Below, piece by piece: positions 41,122 to 51,058 of a DNA stretch of 64,000 bases. Position numbers and translations under genes: made by a program. The stretch covers positions 1-64,000 of the forward strand of contig JUEO01000003.1 in the NCBI GenBank assembly GCA_000817115.1, written 5' to 3'. The notes beneath the pieces are model-generated. The model did not search any database. It saw nothing but the letters and a program-made list of their open reading frames with translations, and was not told the origin of the DNA. How positions within the stretch are numbered: the stretch's first letter is position 1; every line of letters begins with the position of its first letter. The stretch comes from a marine actinobacterium MedAcidi-G2B (GTDB lineage Bacteria > Actinomycetota > Acidimicrobiia > Acidimicrobiales > MedAcidi-G1).

Positions 41122-41907
41122 ATGAATGAAAATGAAAATACTGAAACACCCGCCAGCGATCGTGACTTGAGTAACGCTCCAGACATGATCGTCTGTGAAG
41201 GTGTCTCGAAATGGTACGGCGATTTCCAGGCGTTGGACGAAGTTTCAGCGACCATAAAAGAACAAGAGGTTGTAGTTGTATTAGGACCTTCCGGTTCTGG
41301 AAAGTCAACATGGATTCGTTGCATTAACCGTCTTGAGCATCACCAAGAAGGACGAATTGAAGTTGATGGCATTGAACTTACCAATGACTTAAGAAATATT
41401 GAGAAAGTTCGTTCAGAAGTTGGCATGGTATTTCAGCAGTTCAATCTTTTCCCACATCTAAAAGTTTTAGATAACGTGACTCTTGCTCCGATTTGGGTTA
41501 GAAAAAAACCTAAAGCTGAAGCTGAAGAGCAGGCTGCTGCTTTACTCGAACGTGTAGGCATACCAGAACAGGCAGATAAATATCCGGGGCAACTTTCTGG
41601 TGGTCAGCAGCAGCGAGTGGCGATTGCACGGGCTTTAGCCATGGAGCCAAGAATTATGTTGTTTGACGAACCAACTTCTGCTCTTGACCCGGAAATGATT
41701 AAAGAAGTTCTTGATGTTATGAAAGAATTAGCTCTTTCAGGTATGACAATGATGGTGGTTACCCATGAAGTCGGTTTTGCTAAAGAAGTAGCTGATCGAA
41801 TCATATTTATGGATGATGGCCAGATCGTCGAAACTGGTACCCCTGAAATTTTCTTCTCTAACCCGACTGAAGATCGTACAAAACTTTTCTTATCCCAGAT
41901 TCTCTAA
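41122..41907 (+). CDS. aapP: Amino acid ABC transporter ATP-binding protein (AapP type)
   Basis: A 261-residue polar-amino-acid-type ABC ATPase. Walker A is [18 protein letters not shown], the Q-loop [12 protein letters not shown], the signature [15 protein letters not shown], Walker [16 protein letters not shown] and the switch His [15 protein letters not shown]. The [17 protein letters not shown] segment is typical of GlnQ/AapP. An unusual 20-residue acidic N-terminal tail ([16 protein letters not shown]) precedes the first strand. It is 9 nt after aapM. Confidence 0.96.
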   Translation: MNENENTETPASDRDLSNAPDMIVCEGVSKWYGDFQALDEVSATIKEQEVVVVLGPSGSGKSTWIRCINRLEHHQEGRIEVDGIELTNDLRNIEKVRSEVGMVFQQFNLFPHLKVLDNVTLAPIWVRKKPKAEAEEQAAALLERVGIPEQADKYPGQLSGGQQQRVAIARALAMEPRIMLFDEPTSALDPEMIKEVLDVMKELALSGMTMMVVTHEVGFAKEVADRIIFMDDGQIVETGTPEIFFSNPTEDRTKLFLSQIL

Positions 41908-41930
41908 AGAAACTGTTGTGAAGATCTGAA

Positions 41931-42779
41931 ATGAATATTGATCCTCTTACCGGTGTTCTTGGGGCTCAGATAAACGATGTCAACCTCAACGATCTCAATC
42001 AACATCAAATCAATGAGCTGTATCACGAGATCTGTGTCCATCAGGTAGTTGTCATACCTGATCAATCACTTTCTCCAGAAGAGCAAACAAGGTTCAGTCA
42101 TTTACTTGGTCCTTATTCTCCCGTTCCATTTGTTGAACCCATTCCCGGTTATCCAGAAGTAATTAAAGTGATCAAAAAAGAGTCCGAGTCTAAAGCGTTT
42201 AATTTTGGTGGAGTTTGGCATAGTGATTTCTCATTTTTAGAAAGCCCACCTGCCTTCACTATTCTTCATGCCCTTGAAGTTCCCACCATCGGAGGAGATA
42301 CTGTTTGGACTTCAAATTGTGCTGCATACGAGGCTCTGGACGATGAGTCAAAAGACAGATTTGAGACAATTACTTGTGTACATTCTGCTTCGGCTTCTTA
42401 TTCTCCAAAGCAGCAATCCGTCCATTCTGGACTTTCTGGGATGGATATACGCACTTCAACTGAAGCAGAAGAAACTAGGGAGCATCCTTTAGTTTGTAAG
42501 CATCCTACAACAGGAGATAAATCATTATTTTTTAATGGCACCTACGTAAGAGGTCTAAAGGGCGATGGAATCAACAGTCCTGAAGACGAATTAAATTTGC
42601 TCATATGGTTACACAATTGGACTACTCATGTACGTTTTACATTTCGTCATCGATGGTCAAATGGAGACGTTGTTATTTGGGATAATCGTTCAACTCAACA
42701 TGTAGCGATAAACGACTACTCAGGTCAGCATCGTGAATTAAATCGAACGACGGTCGCTGGGAAAATTCCAAGTAGTTAA
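41931..42779 (+). CDS. TauD/TfdA-family Fe(II)/2-oxoglutarate dioxygenase
   Basis: A 282-residue dioxygenase with the iron triad His97-x-Asp99 (FGGVWHSDFSFLESPP) and His257 (RSTQHVAINDY), and a downstream Arg in HRELNR for 2-oxoglutarate binding. Members hydroxylate taurine, alkylsulfates, quaternary amines and other small acids; the substrate here is not determined. It starts 23 nt after the ATPase gene on the same strand, so it may act on a compound taken up by the transporter. Its stop overlaps the convergent dehydrogenase gene by four bases. Confidence 0.9.
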   Translation: MNIDPLTGVLGAQINDVNLNDLNQHQINELYHEICVHQVVVIPDQSLSPEEQTRFSHLLGPYSPVPFVEPIPGYPEVIKVIKKESESKAFNFGGVWHSDFSFLESPPAFTILHALEVPTIGGDTVWTSNCAAYEALDDESKDRFETITCVHSASASYSPKQQSVHSGLSGMDIRTSTEAEETREHPLVCKHPTTGDKSLFFNGTYVRGLKGDGINSPEDELNLLIWLHNWTTHVRFTFRHRWSNGDVVIWDNRSTQHVAINDYSGQHRELNRTTVAGKIPSS

Positions 42780-43654
42780 AGAGAGTCGTCTCGTAAAAGT
42801 TCTATTAAAGATGATGTGTCCCACCGCCCGTGGCCTTGATTCTGAAGTTCAGCGTAATACTCATCAATTACTGTTGTAATAGGAAGTTTGGCTCCTATGC
42901 GTTCAGCTTCGTTAAACACAATATTCAAATCTTTCCGCATCCAGTCGAGAGCAAACCCATGATCAAATTCATGCTTCAACATGGTTTCTGATCGATTAGA
43001 CATTTGCCAAGAACCAGATGCTCCTTGACTGATCGCCGCAAGAACTTTTTCCATGTCTAATCCTGCTCGCCGACCAAAATCTAACCCCTCTGATAATCCT
43101 TGAACTAAGCCAGCTATACATATCTGATTAACCATCTTTGTTGTTTGTCCTGATCCAACTGGCCCTATCAAATTCACTGCTTTCGCATAACATGAAATAA
43201 CTGGCTCGACATTCGCAAAAACATCACTATTCCCACCGCACATCACAGTGAGTTGCCCATTCTCCGCCCCTGCTTGCCCCCCAGAAACTGGTGCATCAAT
43301 AAATTCAACATCTTGTTTTTTTGCTACTTCGGCTATTTCTTTAGCCACTGTTGCCGAAGCCGTAGTGTGGTCTACTAGAACACTCCCTGGACTCATTCCA
43401 ACTAGTACTCCTGTGTCTCCATAAACAACAGAGCGAACATCTTCATCATCTCCGACACAAATAAAGACAATTTCCGAGCCGTCAGCAGCGGCTGCAGGTG
43501 TAGAAGCCATACTTCCGCCATACTGGCTTACCCAGTCGTGGGCTCTACTCTCTGTTCGATTATAAACCGTGGTCGAATAACCCGATTCCTGTAAATGTTT
43601 CGCCATAGGAAACCCCATGACACCAAGACCTATAAAAGAAACTTTAGACACCAT
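42776..43654 (-). CDS. Beta-hydroxyacid dehydrogenase (3-hydroxyisobutyrate dehydrogenase family)
   Basis: A 292-residue NAD(P)-dependent dehydrogenase. The Rossmann start is FIGLGVMGFPMAKHL, the substrate loop FIDAPVSGGQAGAENGQLTVMCGG, the catalytic Lys region GSGQTTKMVNQI and the C-terminal GFALDWMRKDLNIV. Tartronate semialdehyde reductase, 3-hydroxyisobutyrate dehydrogenase and related enzymes share these motifs and cannot be separated here. It follows the MBL hydrolase directly (one-base spacing), forming a two-gene operon. Confidence 0.9.
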   Translation of the reverse strand: MVSKVSFIGLGVMGFPMAKHLQESGYSTTVYNRTESRAHDWVSQYGGSMASTPAAAADGSEIVFICVGDDEDVRSVVYGDTGVLVGMSPGSVLVDHTTASATVAKEIAEVAKKQDVEFIDAPVSGGQAGAENGQLTVMCGGNSDVFANVEPVISCYAKAVNLIGPVGSGQTTKMVNQICIAGLVQGLSEGLDFGRRAGLDMEKVLAAISQGASGSWQMSNRSETMLKHEFDHGFALDWMRKDLNIVFNEAERIGAKLPITTVIDEYYAELQNQGHGRWDTSSLIELLRDDSL

Positions 43655-44620
43655 TCAAACTCCTGACTTTAATTCAGCCATTGCTGAAAATAGTTCTAGC
43701 GGAGACTGAACTGAACTTTCTCCATCTATCTCTCGATAAATAGCATGAACGTTTACGGCTAAGCGTTCCCATTCTCCCCATTCTTTATAAGCACCGAGAT
43801 CAATTTCAGCTATTGCTTCTTCTGCTGTCTGACCAGCAGCATGACGTTCTTTGCATTCTTTCTCTACGAACGAAAGGTAATCTCGAACTGCGGTTACACC
43901 TTCCGCGTCAGTCAGGGGCCCATGGCCTGGAACGACAACATCTGCCTCTAGACCAATAATTCGATCACATGCATCTATCCAGTTGGAAACTGGACCGTCC
44001 CAAATTATTGGAGTTCCATTTATAAAAAGTATGTCTCCACAGAAAACCGTAGAAGCATCAGGAAGATACACAATCAAATCGCCAGCAGTGTGAGCCGGCC
44101 CTACTTCTATCAGTTCCACAGTCCGCCCACCCACATCTAGTTGCAACTCTCCCTGAAAGGTTCTATCAGCAGGAGGGAGATCGATATCATCAAAACTAAA
44201 GGGTCCAAAAGCTTCGCGAACGTATTTATTAGTAGTCTCTCCTAAGTCGATCGCCAGCAATGCTGAGATAGCCGAAGGAGGCATCGCATTCATTTCTTGT
44301 GCTGCTGCTTCTGTCGTAATAATTTGAGCCCCATCTTGGCCACCTACTAAACTATTTCCGTAACAGTGGTCTCCATTTGCATGAGTATTGACTACAACAT
44401 CTATTGGGCGCCCGGATGTGACTACTGACATAGAGTCCAGCATGTCTCTAGTTAAATTTAAGTCAAAGAGCGTATCGATGAGTAACGAGGACCAATCTGA
44501 AGCTAAAAGCCCAGCGTTGCTCCACCCCCATCCGCCATCGGGCTGCAAATAGGCAAACACTCCATCTGCAACCTCATGAAGACCTTTGGCATAGGGAACA
44601 GTATCAAGACTTTTACTCAC
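43655..44620 (-). CDS. MBL-fold metallo-hydrolase
   Basis: A 321-residue metallo-beta-lactamase-fold hydrolase. The metal motif reads THANGDHCYGN: the first His, Asp and last His of H-x-H-x-D-H are kept but the middle His is Asn, a variant I know from related actinobacterial proteins. Further ligands are seen in VGPAHTAGDLIVYLPD and VVPGHGPLTD. Substrate unknown; lactonase, glyoxalase and sulfatase-like activities all occur in the fold. It is the first gene of a pair with the beta-hydroxyacid dehydrogenase. Confidence 0.88.
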   Translation of the reverse strand: MSKSLDTVPYAKGLHEVADGVFAYLQPDGGWGWSNAGLLASDWSSLLIDTLFDLNLTRDMLDSMSVVTSGRPIDVVVNTHANGDHCYGNSLVGGQDGAQIITTEAAAQEMNAMPPSAISALLAIDLGETTNKYVREAFGPFSFDDIDLPPADRTFQGELQLDVGGRTVELIEVGPAHTAGDLIVYLPDASTVFCGDILFINGTPIIWDGPVSNWIDACDRIIGLEADVVVPGHGPLTDAEGVTAVRDYLSFVEKECKERHAAGQTAEEAIAEIDLGAYKEWGEWERLAVNVHAIYREIDGESSVQSPLELFSAMAELKSGV

Positions 44621-44727
44621 GAATTTACTTTAGGCGAACTGTATAGAATAGGTGAACCCCGTCTAGCCGATTCGGCCTTGAAGATGGCAGGCTATAACGA
44701 CAACCTTTTGAATTAGGAGATTTTAAA

Positions 44728-45660
44728 ATGGGCAACCTGTGTGAAGGCCGTGTGGCCATTGTTACTGGAGCGGGACGCGGTATAGGACGTGAACACGCTT
44801 TATTGCTAGCTGAAAATGGAGCCAAGGTCATAGTAAACGACCTTGGAGGTGACACTGATGGTTCCGGCGATGATATTAGTCCCGCCCAATCAGTAGTAGA
44901 AGAAATTGTTGCTATGGGTGGAGAAGCGGTAGTCAATGGAGCCAACGTTGCAGATTTTGATGCTGCTGGAGAAATGATACAACAAGCCATTGATACTTTT
45001 GGAAGTTGTGACATCTTAGTTAACAACGCAGGCATACTTCGCGATCGAATGATCTTCTCAATGTCCGAGGGCGACTGGGATGCAGTAATTAATGTTCATC
45101 TGAAAGGAACATTTGCTCCCACTCATCATGCCGCTGTTTATTGGAGAGAAAAAGTAAAAGCAGGCGGTGAAGCATTTGGGCGTATTGTGAACACCTCTTC
45201 CCCTTCTGGTATCTACGGGAACGTAGGACAGTCAAACTACGGAGCGGCAAAAGCAGGAATTGCGGCATTCACCTTGATCACTGCTGTGGAATTAGCAAAA
45301 TACGGCGTCACAGTTAACTGTCTAGCCCCTGGGGCCTACACACGTATGACTGCTGAGCTTCCAGGTTTTTCCGGTCTCGATGAGGAAGGACAAGAAAATT
45401 TTGGGCCGCGTTGGATATCTGTTCCAACTGTTTGGCTTTGTAGCGAAGCGGCTCAAAATGTGACAGGTCGAGTCTTTGATGTGGGTGGACAAAAACTTGG
45501 AATTGCTGAACAATGGCGTTTAGGCCCAACAGCTGTTCAACCAGATGATCCAGCAGAACTTACTGAGATTATGGCGCAACTCATGGCAGATGCCCAACCG
45601 AACTCGGGTATGGATGGTAAGCCTGTTGAGGGACCTGGAAGACCAGGAAAAGCGATCTAA
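44728..45660 (+). CDS. Short-chain dehydrogenase, MFE-2/3-hydroxyacyl-CoA dehydrogenase type
   Basis: A 310-residue SDR with TGAGRGIGREHALLLAENGA, VNDLGGD (the pattern of the peroxisomal multifunctional enzyme type 2 dehydrogenase domain), NNAGILRDRM, a Ser in VNTSSPSG and YGAAKAG as Tyr-x3-Lys. This suggests NAD-dependent oxidation of a (3R)-hydroxyacyl-CoA. TTAGGAG precedes the ATG. It heads a three-gene series with acyl-CoA dehydrogenase and thiolase, enough for most of a beta-oxidation turn. Confidence 0.9.
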   Translation: MGNLCEGRVAIVTGAGRGIGREHALLLAENGAKVIVNDLGGDTDGSGDDISPAQSVVEEIVAMGGEAVVNGANVADFDAAGEMIQQAIDTFGSCDILVNNAGILRDRMIFSMSEGDWDAVINVHLKGTFAPTHHAAVYWREKVKAGGEAFGRIVNTSSPSGIYGNVGQSNYGAAKAGIAAFTLITAVELAKYGVTVNCLAPGAYTRMTAELPGFSGLDEEGQENFGPRWISVPTVWLCSEAAQNVTGRVFDVGGQKLGIAEQWRLGPTAVQPDDPAELTEIMAQLMADAQPNSGMDGKPVEGPGRPGKAI

Positions 45661-45666
45661 ACAATT

Positions 45667-46905
45667 ATGTCTATAGATTTTTCCTTAACCCCAGAGCTAG
45701 AAGAAATACGGGCTCGGATTCGTGTATTCATTGACGATGTAGTTAAACCTGGTGAGGCTCTTATTGAAGGGCACGGAGAGAATGAACCGCAGGAAGGAGC
45801 GGAACGCATTGAGACTCTCGTCTCTATGCGGAAACAGGCCTTCAGTGAAGGGCTGTGGCTTCCCCATATGCCAGAAGAATGGGGAGGAATGGGTCTTGGG
45901 CACGTTCAACTAGCGATGGTTCAGGCTGAAGCAGCACGTTCAAGATACGGGCCCTGGGTTCTGAACTGTCAAGCACCCGATGAAGGAAACATGCACACTC
46001 TCCTGCATTGGGGAACTGACGAGCAGAAAGAAAAATACCTTAAACCCTTATGTGAAGGCAAAGGAACTTCTTGTTTCGCAATGACAGAACCTGAAGTAGC
46101 CGGATCAGATCCAACCTTGATACGAACCACTGGCTACCAAGATGGTGAAGAATGGGTAATCAACGGCCATAAATGGTTCATTTCAAACGCTCACCGCGCT
46201 CAATTTGCAATCCTTATCTCTCGAACAGAAGACAACCCTGATCTTCCCCAAGCAGCGAATACCGCGTTCATAGTTGACCTTCCTCACGATGGATGGAACG
46301 AAGTCCGAGAGATTGGAACTATGCATGGATCCACTGGACATAGCGAAATTCTCATTGAGGATCTAAGAGTGCATGGAACGCAAATGCTTGGAGGTAGAGG
46401 GCAAGGGCATCTACTTGGACAATATCGACTGGGTCCTGCTCGGTTAGCGCACTGTATGAGGTGGATCGCTCAAGCAGAAACAGCTTTGGACATGATGGTG
46501 GAGAGATCTCTAGAGCGCTTCAGTCATGGTTCTCTCTTGGCGGAGAAACAGGGTATTCAGTGGCTAATCGCAGATTCAACGATGGAGCTTTATCAATCAA
46601 AGTTGATGGTGCTCCATGCTGCTTACAAAATTGATCGCGGTGAAGACTTTAAATCTGAAGTCTCTATGGCTAAACATTTTGTAGCGAACTCTCTGGGTCG
46701 CATTATTGATCGCTCGATTCAGGTTCATGGAGCGTTAGGTTATTCGACTGACACTCCCCTCGCAGATATGTATCAACACGCGCGTTGGGCAAGATTTGCT
46801 GATGGAGCAGACGAAGTTCATCAGATGAGAATCGCTCAAAGAACTATCAATGCTTTTACTGATTCAGGTTCAACTTCTGCGGCTACAGGAAACCTTCCCA
46901 TCTAG
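45667..46905 (+). CDS. Acyl-CoA dehydrogenase
   Basis: A 412-residue FAD enzyme oxidising an acyl-CoA to the enoyl-CoA. The family pattern is clear in LWLPHMPEEWGGMGLGHVQLA, CFAMTEPEVAGSDPTLIRTT, WVINGHKWFISNA, LGPARLAHCMRWIAQAE, VHGALGYSTDTPLADMYQHAR and the C-terminal FADGADEVHQMRIAQR. The spacing resembles the larger ACAD10/11-like branch. It starts 6 nt after the SDR stop. Confidence 0.94.
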   Translation: MSIDFSLTPELEEIRARIRVFIDDVVKPGEALIEGHGENEPQEGAERIETLVSMRKQAFSEGLWLPHMPEEWGGMGLGHVQLAMVQAEAARSRYGPWVLNCQAPDEGNMHTLLHWGTDEQKEKYLKPLCEGKGTSCFAMTEPEVAGSDPTLIRTTGYQDGEEWVINGHKWFISNAHRAQFAILISRTEDNPDLPQAANTAFIVDLPHDGWNEVREIGTMHGSTGHSEILIEDLRVHGTQMLGGRGQGHLLGQYRLGPARLAHCMRWIAQAETALDMMVERSLERFSHGSLLAEKQGIQWLIADSTMELYQSKLMVLHAAYKIDRGEDFKSEVSMAKHFVANSLGRIIDRSIQVHGALGYSTDTPLADMYQHARWARFADGADEVHQMRIAQRTINAFTDSGSTSAATGNLPI

Positions 46906-46983
46906 TTTTAATTTCTAAAGATTTCAACATTATTACTTATCAAGGTAAAGTCTTTTAGAGATTCAAATAATTAAGGAGTTTTC

Positions 46984-48162
46984 ATGAACGATGTTGTAAT
47001 TGTAGAAGCAGTTCGAACCCCAGTTGGAAGACGCAATGGAGGGCTCTCCACCAGTCACTCTGTAGACCTTCTTGGGACCGTTCAGAAAGCCTTATTTGAA
47101 AGATCTGGTGTTGATCCCTCTGAAGTAGGTCAAGTAGTAGGTGGATGTGTCGGACAAGTCGGGATGCAATCCATGAATGTCACTAGAACTGCATGGTTAA
47201 GCGCAGGTCTACCACTGAGTGCACCGGCTACAACAGTTGATGCACAGTGTGGCTCTTCGCAACAGGCAACAAATCTCGCTTATGCTCTCGTAGCTTCGGG
47301 AACTGTTGATGTGGCAGTGGGTTGTGGTGTCGAATTGATGAGCAGAGTGGGTTTTGGTGCGACTACTCCTAAAGATCCTAATTCTGGTCGGCCGATTAAT
47401 CGAAATTACTTCGATCACTTTGAGTTCACTAGTCAATTTGAGGGATCTGAAAGAATTGCTGATCAGTGGGGAATTTCCCGTACAGATACAGACACTTTTG
47501 GTGTGATGTCTCAGGAACGTGCGGCACGAGCTTGGGACGAAGATCGATTTGGAACTCAAATTATTCCTATGGAAGTCCCAGCACTAGGTGAAGATGGTGA
47601 AATCAGCGAGGAAACCGTCATGATTTCTAAGGATGAGGGGCTTCGTGAAACCACTATGGAGTCTTTAGCTGCTTTGAAGCCAACCGGTAGAAAAGATGGC
47701 GTTCACACTGCAGGAACATCTTCACAAATTTCTGATGGAGCGGGCGCTCTGTTGCTTATGACAAGCAAAAAAGCTGCCGAATTAGGGGTGATTCCGCTAG
47801 CTCGAATTATTGATACTTGTCTTGTTGGTTCTGATCCTGAACTCATGTTGACAGGACCAATCGGCGCTACACAAAAATTATTAGAAGAAAACGGAATGAC
47901 TATTGATGATATTGATGTCGTAGAGATAAACGAGGCTTTTGCGTCTGTTGTATTGGCTTGGGAGAAAGAATTGAACCCTGATATGAATCGGGTGAACCCA
48001 AATGGTGGAGCTATCGCTCTTGGGCACCCTCTAGGAGGAACTGGTTCCATCCTCACAACGAAAGCAGTTCACGAACTTCACCGCTCTGGTGGAGAACATG
48101 CCCTAGTCACGATGTGTTGTGGTGGCGGTTTAGGAACAGGAACTTTGATTCAAAAAATTTGA
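46984..48162 (+). CDS. Thiolase (acetyl-CoA acyltransferase/acetyltransferase)
   Basis: A 392-residue thiolase for the last step of beta-oxidation or its reverse. The nucleophilic Cys is in VDAQCGSSQQATNLA, the His in GGAIALGHPLGGTGS and the second Cys in VTMCCGGGLGTG. VEAVRTPVGRRNGGL is the family start. AAGGAG lies shortly before the ATG. The 78-bp gap to the acyl-CoA dehydrogenase may hold its own promoter, but the three genes are co-directional and fit one pathway. Confidence 0.94.
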   Translation: MNDVVIVEAVRTPVGRRNGGLSTSHSVDLLGTVQKALFERSGVDPSEVGQVVGGCVGQVGMQSMNVTRTAWLSAGLPLSAPATTVDAQCGSSQQATNLAYALVASGTVDVAVGCGVELMSRVGFGATTPKDPNSGRPINRNYFDHFEFTSQFEGSERIADQWGISRTDTDTFGVMSQERAARAWDEDRFGTQIIPMEVPALGEDGEISEETVMISKDEGLRETTMESLAALKPTGRKDGVHTAGTSSQISDGAGALLLMTSKKAAELGVIPLARIIDTCLVGSDPELMLTGPIGATQKLLEENGMTIDDIDVVEINEAFASVVLAWEKELNPDMNRVNPNGGAIALGHPLGGTGSILTTKAVHELHRSGGEHALVTMCCGGGLGTGTLIQKI

Positions 48163-48167
48163 TTCAA

Positions 48168-49280
48168 TCATTCTGGAAACATAGATAAGTGTGTTGCTTC
48201 TAGTTTCTCGCCTTCTGGTGTCTCTGTGAAGAAACTTCCTCCTACTACCGAGGTTGAAACTAAAGCAAGAGCCAAGTTTGAGTCATGAAGCGGCGACCAA
48301 GAAGCCATACGGACTTCACCAACTTTTTGCCCTTCGGAGTTGAATGCTGGCCATGGATGTTCACTTGAGAACTGCATGCGGTCTCCACTTAGAAGAACTT
48401 TAACTAGTCGGCGTGATGATCCTCTTTCCTTTTCAGCCAGCAAAGCTTCTTTTCCGATAAAGTCATCTTGCCGATCTAAGGAAAGGTATTTTTCTAGGCC
48501 TACCTCTAGAGGCGTTGCTGATCCTCCACAGTCTCCGCGATAAGAAAAAAGTCCTGATTCGATGCGTTCGAGAGAAGTTGGAGCTCCAGGATGTATTCCG
48601 TATTTTTCTCCTGCTTTCCAGACAGCGTCCCATAGCTCTAAGCCTCTACTCCCATCTTGGAGGAAGAGTTCAAATCCTCCTTGTCCACTCCATCCCGAGC
48701 GACAAACCAACATGGGAATACCATCGTGTTCTATATCTTCAAAACCAAAAAATGGGATATCTCGTACCCACTCTCCTAAATAGTCCGCGACTGTGTCTTC
48801 AGCACGAGGACCTTGTACCGCTAGAGGAGAAACATCTGGTTCAAAAATTTTGCAGTCATAGCCTTTCGCTAATGCGATACCTTTACACCAAAAAAGTACA
48901 TCACTGTCTGCTATAGATATCCAATATCTGTCTTCCGCTAGTTTGAGAATCATTGGGTCATTCAGCATGATTCCATCGTTATCACATAAAGGTGCGTAGC
49001 GAACTCTACCTATCCGGCAGTCTGACATATCTCGGGCAGACACATATTGAATCAAAGTCAACGCATCTGGGCCGACAACCTCCACTTGTCTCTCCGCTCC
49101 GACATCCCAAAGAGATACACGTTCCATGAGAGCTTCGTATTCTGCATCAAGATTTCCAAAGGAGACAGGAAGAACCATGTGGTTGTAAATAGAAAAATGA
49201 GTCATTCCATGTCTTATTTGTGCCTCGTAAAAAGGTGACTTTCTATTGCGTGGACTTAAAGGAAATTGCATTTTTACCAA
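48168..49280 (-). CDS. DmdA-like aminomethyltransferase-fold demethylase (GcvT superfamily)
   Basis: A 370-residue tetrahydrofolate-binding protein of the GcvT fold. Remembered similarity to the SAR11 DMSP demethylase DmdA is high over the first 270 residues: [64 protein letters not shown] and [14 protein letters not shown]. DmdA moves a methyl group from dimethylsulfoniopropionate to tetrahydrofolate. Paralogues acting on other methylated amines or glycine-like compounds look similar, so DMSP is not proven. Its start overlaps the end of the BetA-like gene by seven bases, making an operon. Confidence 0.75.
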   Translation of the reverse strand: MVKMQFPLSPRNRKSPFYEAQIRHGMTHFSIYNHMVLPVSFGNLDAEYEALMERVSLWDVGAERQVEVVGPDALTLIQYVSARDMSDCRIGRVRYAPLCDNDGIMLNDPMILKLAEDRYWISIADSDVLFWCKGIALAKGYDCKIFEPDVSPLAVQGPRAEDTVADYLGEWVRDIPFFGFEDIEHDGIPMLVCRSGWSGQGGFELFLQDGSRGLELWDAVWKAGEKYGIHPGAPTSLERIESGLFSYRGDCGGSATPLEVGLEKYLSLDRQDDFIGKEALLAEKERGSSRRLVKVLLSGDRMQFSSEHPWPAFNSEGQKVGEVRMASWSPLHDSNLALALVSTSVVGGSFFTETPEGEKLEATHLSMFPE

Positions 49281-50932
49281 TCTTTCTCCGACACTCCATG
49301 TCGGTATTGTCCTGCTCTACTCGGTTCCAGTGGAGTATTTCCAAGAATCAAGTCGGCAGCTTTTTCTGCAAGCATCATTACAGGAGCATAAATGTTTCCA
49401 TTCGTAAGTGTTGGCATTACTGATGCATCAACCACTCTTAGCCCTTCTACCCCATGTACTCGCATCGTTTTCGGTGAAACAACTCCCATTGCATCTTCAC
49501 CCATTCGAGCTGTTCCACAGGGATGCAGCGCTGTTTCAGAGTCTCTGCGCACCCAATCAAGAACATCTTTTTCTTCTGAGATTTCGGGACCCGGAGAGAT
49601 TTCCCCCCCGTTGAATTGCTCAAACGCTGGCTGTTTCATAATATTTCTTGCTGTTGCTATAGCCTCAACCCATTCTTTCCGATCTTCAGGAGTTGAAAGA
49701 TAGTTGAATTGGATTTTTGGTTTAGCGAAAGGATCATTTGATTGAATGCGAACCCACCCAGTGCTATTTGAAAACATTGGACCGATATGAAATTGATAAC
49801 CATGCCCTTGAGTGATTGTTGTTCCGTCATAGCGAACGGCTACTGGTAAGAAATGAAACATGAGGTTTGGCCAGAGAACCCCATCATTGCTGCGTAAGAA
49901 CCCGCCTGCTTCGAAATGGTTTGTTGCCCCTGGACCTTTTCTAAATAACCATTTAAGCCCAACACCGGGTTTCCTCCAGTTCTTTAAATACGGTGCCATG
50001 GATACAGGCTCCTTACAGGCGTATTGAACATAGACTTCGAGGTGGTCTTGAAGGTTTTCTCCAACTCCGGGGAGATCTACAACTGGAGAAATTCCAGCTT
50101 GTGAGAGAACTGACGATGGTCCTATGCCAGAAAGTTGCAAGAGTTGAGGGGAATTGAAAGCACCTCCGCAGGAAATTACTTCAGTGGCTTCAACCCTGTG
50201 CCTACGTTTGTTCTTGTGGTATTCGACGCCTGTTACACGATTTTTCTTCATAATTAATTGAGTTACGTGAGCTCGAGTAATTAGATGTAAATTTTTCCGG
50301 TCTCTCAATACAGGGTGGAGATACGCTCGGGCAGCAGAATGACGTCTCCCTCTATAAATGTTTCGATCAAATGCGTTAAATCCTTCTTGGCGATACCCAT
50401 TAACATCTGTGGTAAGTGGATGCCCGGCCTCTTGTACTGCAGTGAAGAAGGCTTGAAATAGTGGACTAGTTGCTGGTCCGCGTTCAAGTTTGAGAGGCCC
50501 TTCTCCTCCTCTCCATTCATCAGGCCCCGCTAAGCAGGTTTCCATTCGTTTGAAATAAGGGAGACAGTGGCTCCAATCCCAATCTTCGCATCCTTCTATT
50601 GCTGCCCATCGATCAAAATCCATTGGATTTCCGCGTTGGAAGATCATGCCGTTTATTGAAGAGGAGCCTCCAAGAACTTTTCCTCGAGCATGATAGACGC
50701 GACGCCCATTCATCTGAGGTTCAGGTTCAGATTCATACTTCCAGTCATACAAGCGGTTACCTATACCCATTGATAGTGCTGCGGGCATATGAATAATCGG
50801 ATCTATTTTCCAGTCACTTCTTCCTGCCTCAATCAGAAGAACCTTGTTCTTAGGATCAGCGCTTAATCTGTTAGCTAACGCGCTGCCGGCAGATCCGCCG
50901 CCAATAACCACATAGTCATAAGTCTTTGTCAA
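49274..50932 (-). CDS. GMC-family oxidoreductase, choline-dehydrogenase-like
   Basis: A 552-residue FAD flavoprotein. The dinucleotide-binding motif is [20 protein letters not shown] signature 1 is [18 protein letters not shown], signature 2 is [15 protein letters not shown], and the C-terminal active site is [10 protein letters not shown] followed by [34 protein letters not shown] resembles BetA, which oxidises choline to betaine aldehyde. GMC enzymes also oxidise other alcohols, including 3-hydroxypropionate in some DMSP pathways. It heads the two-gene operon with the DmdA-like gene. Confidence 0.88.
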   Translation of the reverse strand: MTKTYDYVVIGGGSAGSALANRLSADPKNKVLLIEAGRSDWKIDPIIHMPAALSMGIGNRLYDWKYESEPEPQMNGRRVYHARGKVLGGSSSINGMIFQRGNPMDFDRWAAIEGCEDWDWSHCLPYFKRMETCLAGPDEWRGGEGPLKLERGPATSPLFQAFFTAVQEAGHPLTTDVNGYRQEGFNAFDRNIYRGRRHSAARAYLHPVLRDRKNLHLITRAHVTQLIMKKNRVTGVEYHKNKRRHRVEATEVISCGGAFNSPQLLQLSGIGPSSVLSQAGISPVVDLPGVGENLQDHLEVYVQYACKEPVSMAPYLKNWRKPGVGLKWLFRKGPGATNHFEAGGFLRSNDGVLWPNLMFHFLPVAVRYDGTTITQGHGYQFHIGPMFSNSTGWVRIQSNDPFAKPKIQFNYLSTPEDRKEWVEAIATARNIMKQPAFEQFNGGEISPGPEISEEKDVLDWVRRDSETALHPCGTARMGEDAMGVVSPKTMRVHGVEGLRVVDASVMPTLTNGNIYAPVMMLAEKAADLILGNTPLEPSRAGQYRHGVSEKDW

Positions 50933-51058
50933 GATTTCTCCTATTAACTCTCAGGAGATTCTGCCCGATCTAACTGATTTAAACACACTATTTGCTTCTT
51001 TTATTTCTATTTCCTAAATGTTTGACGGTCGGCATTAGATTGGCGGTATCTTGATCGC

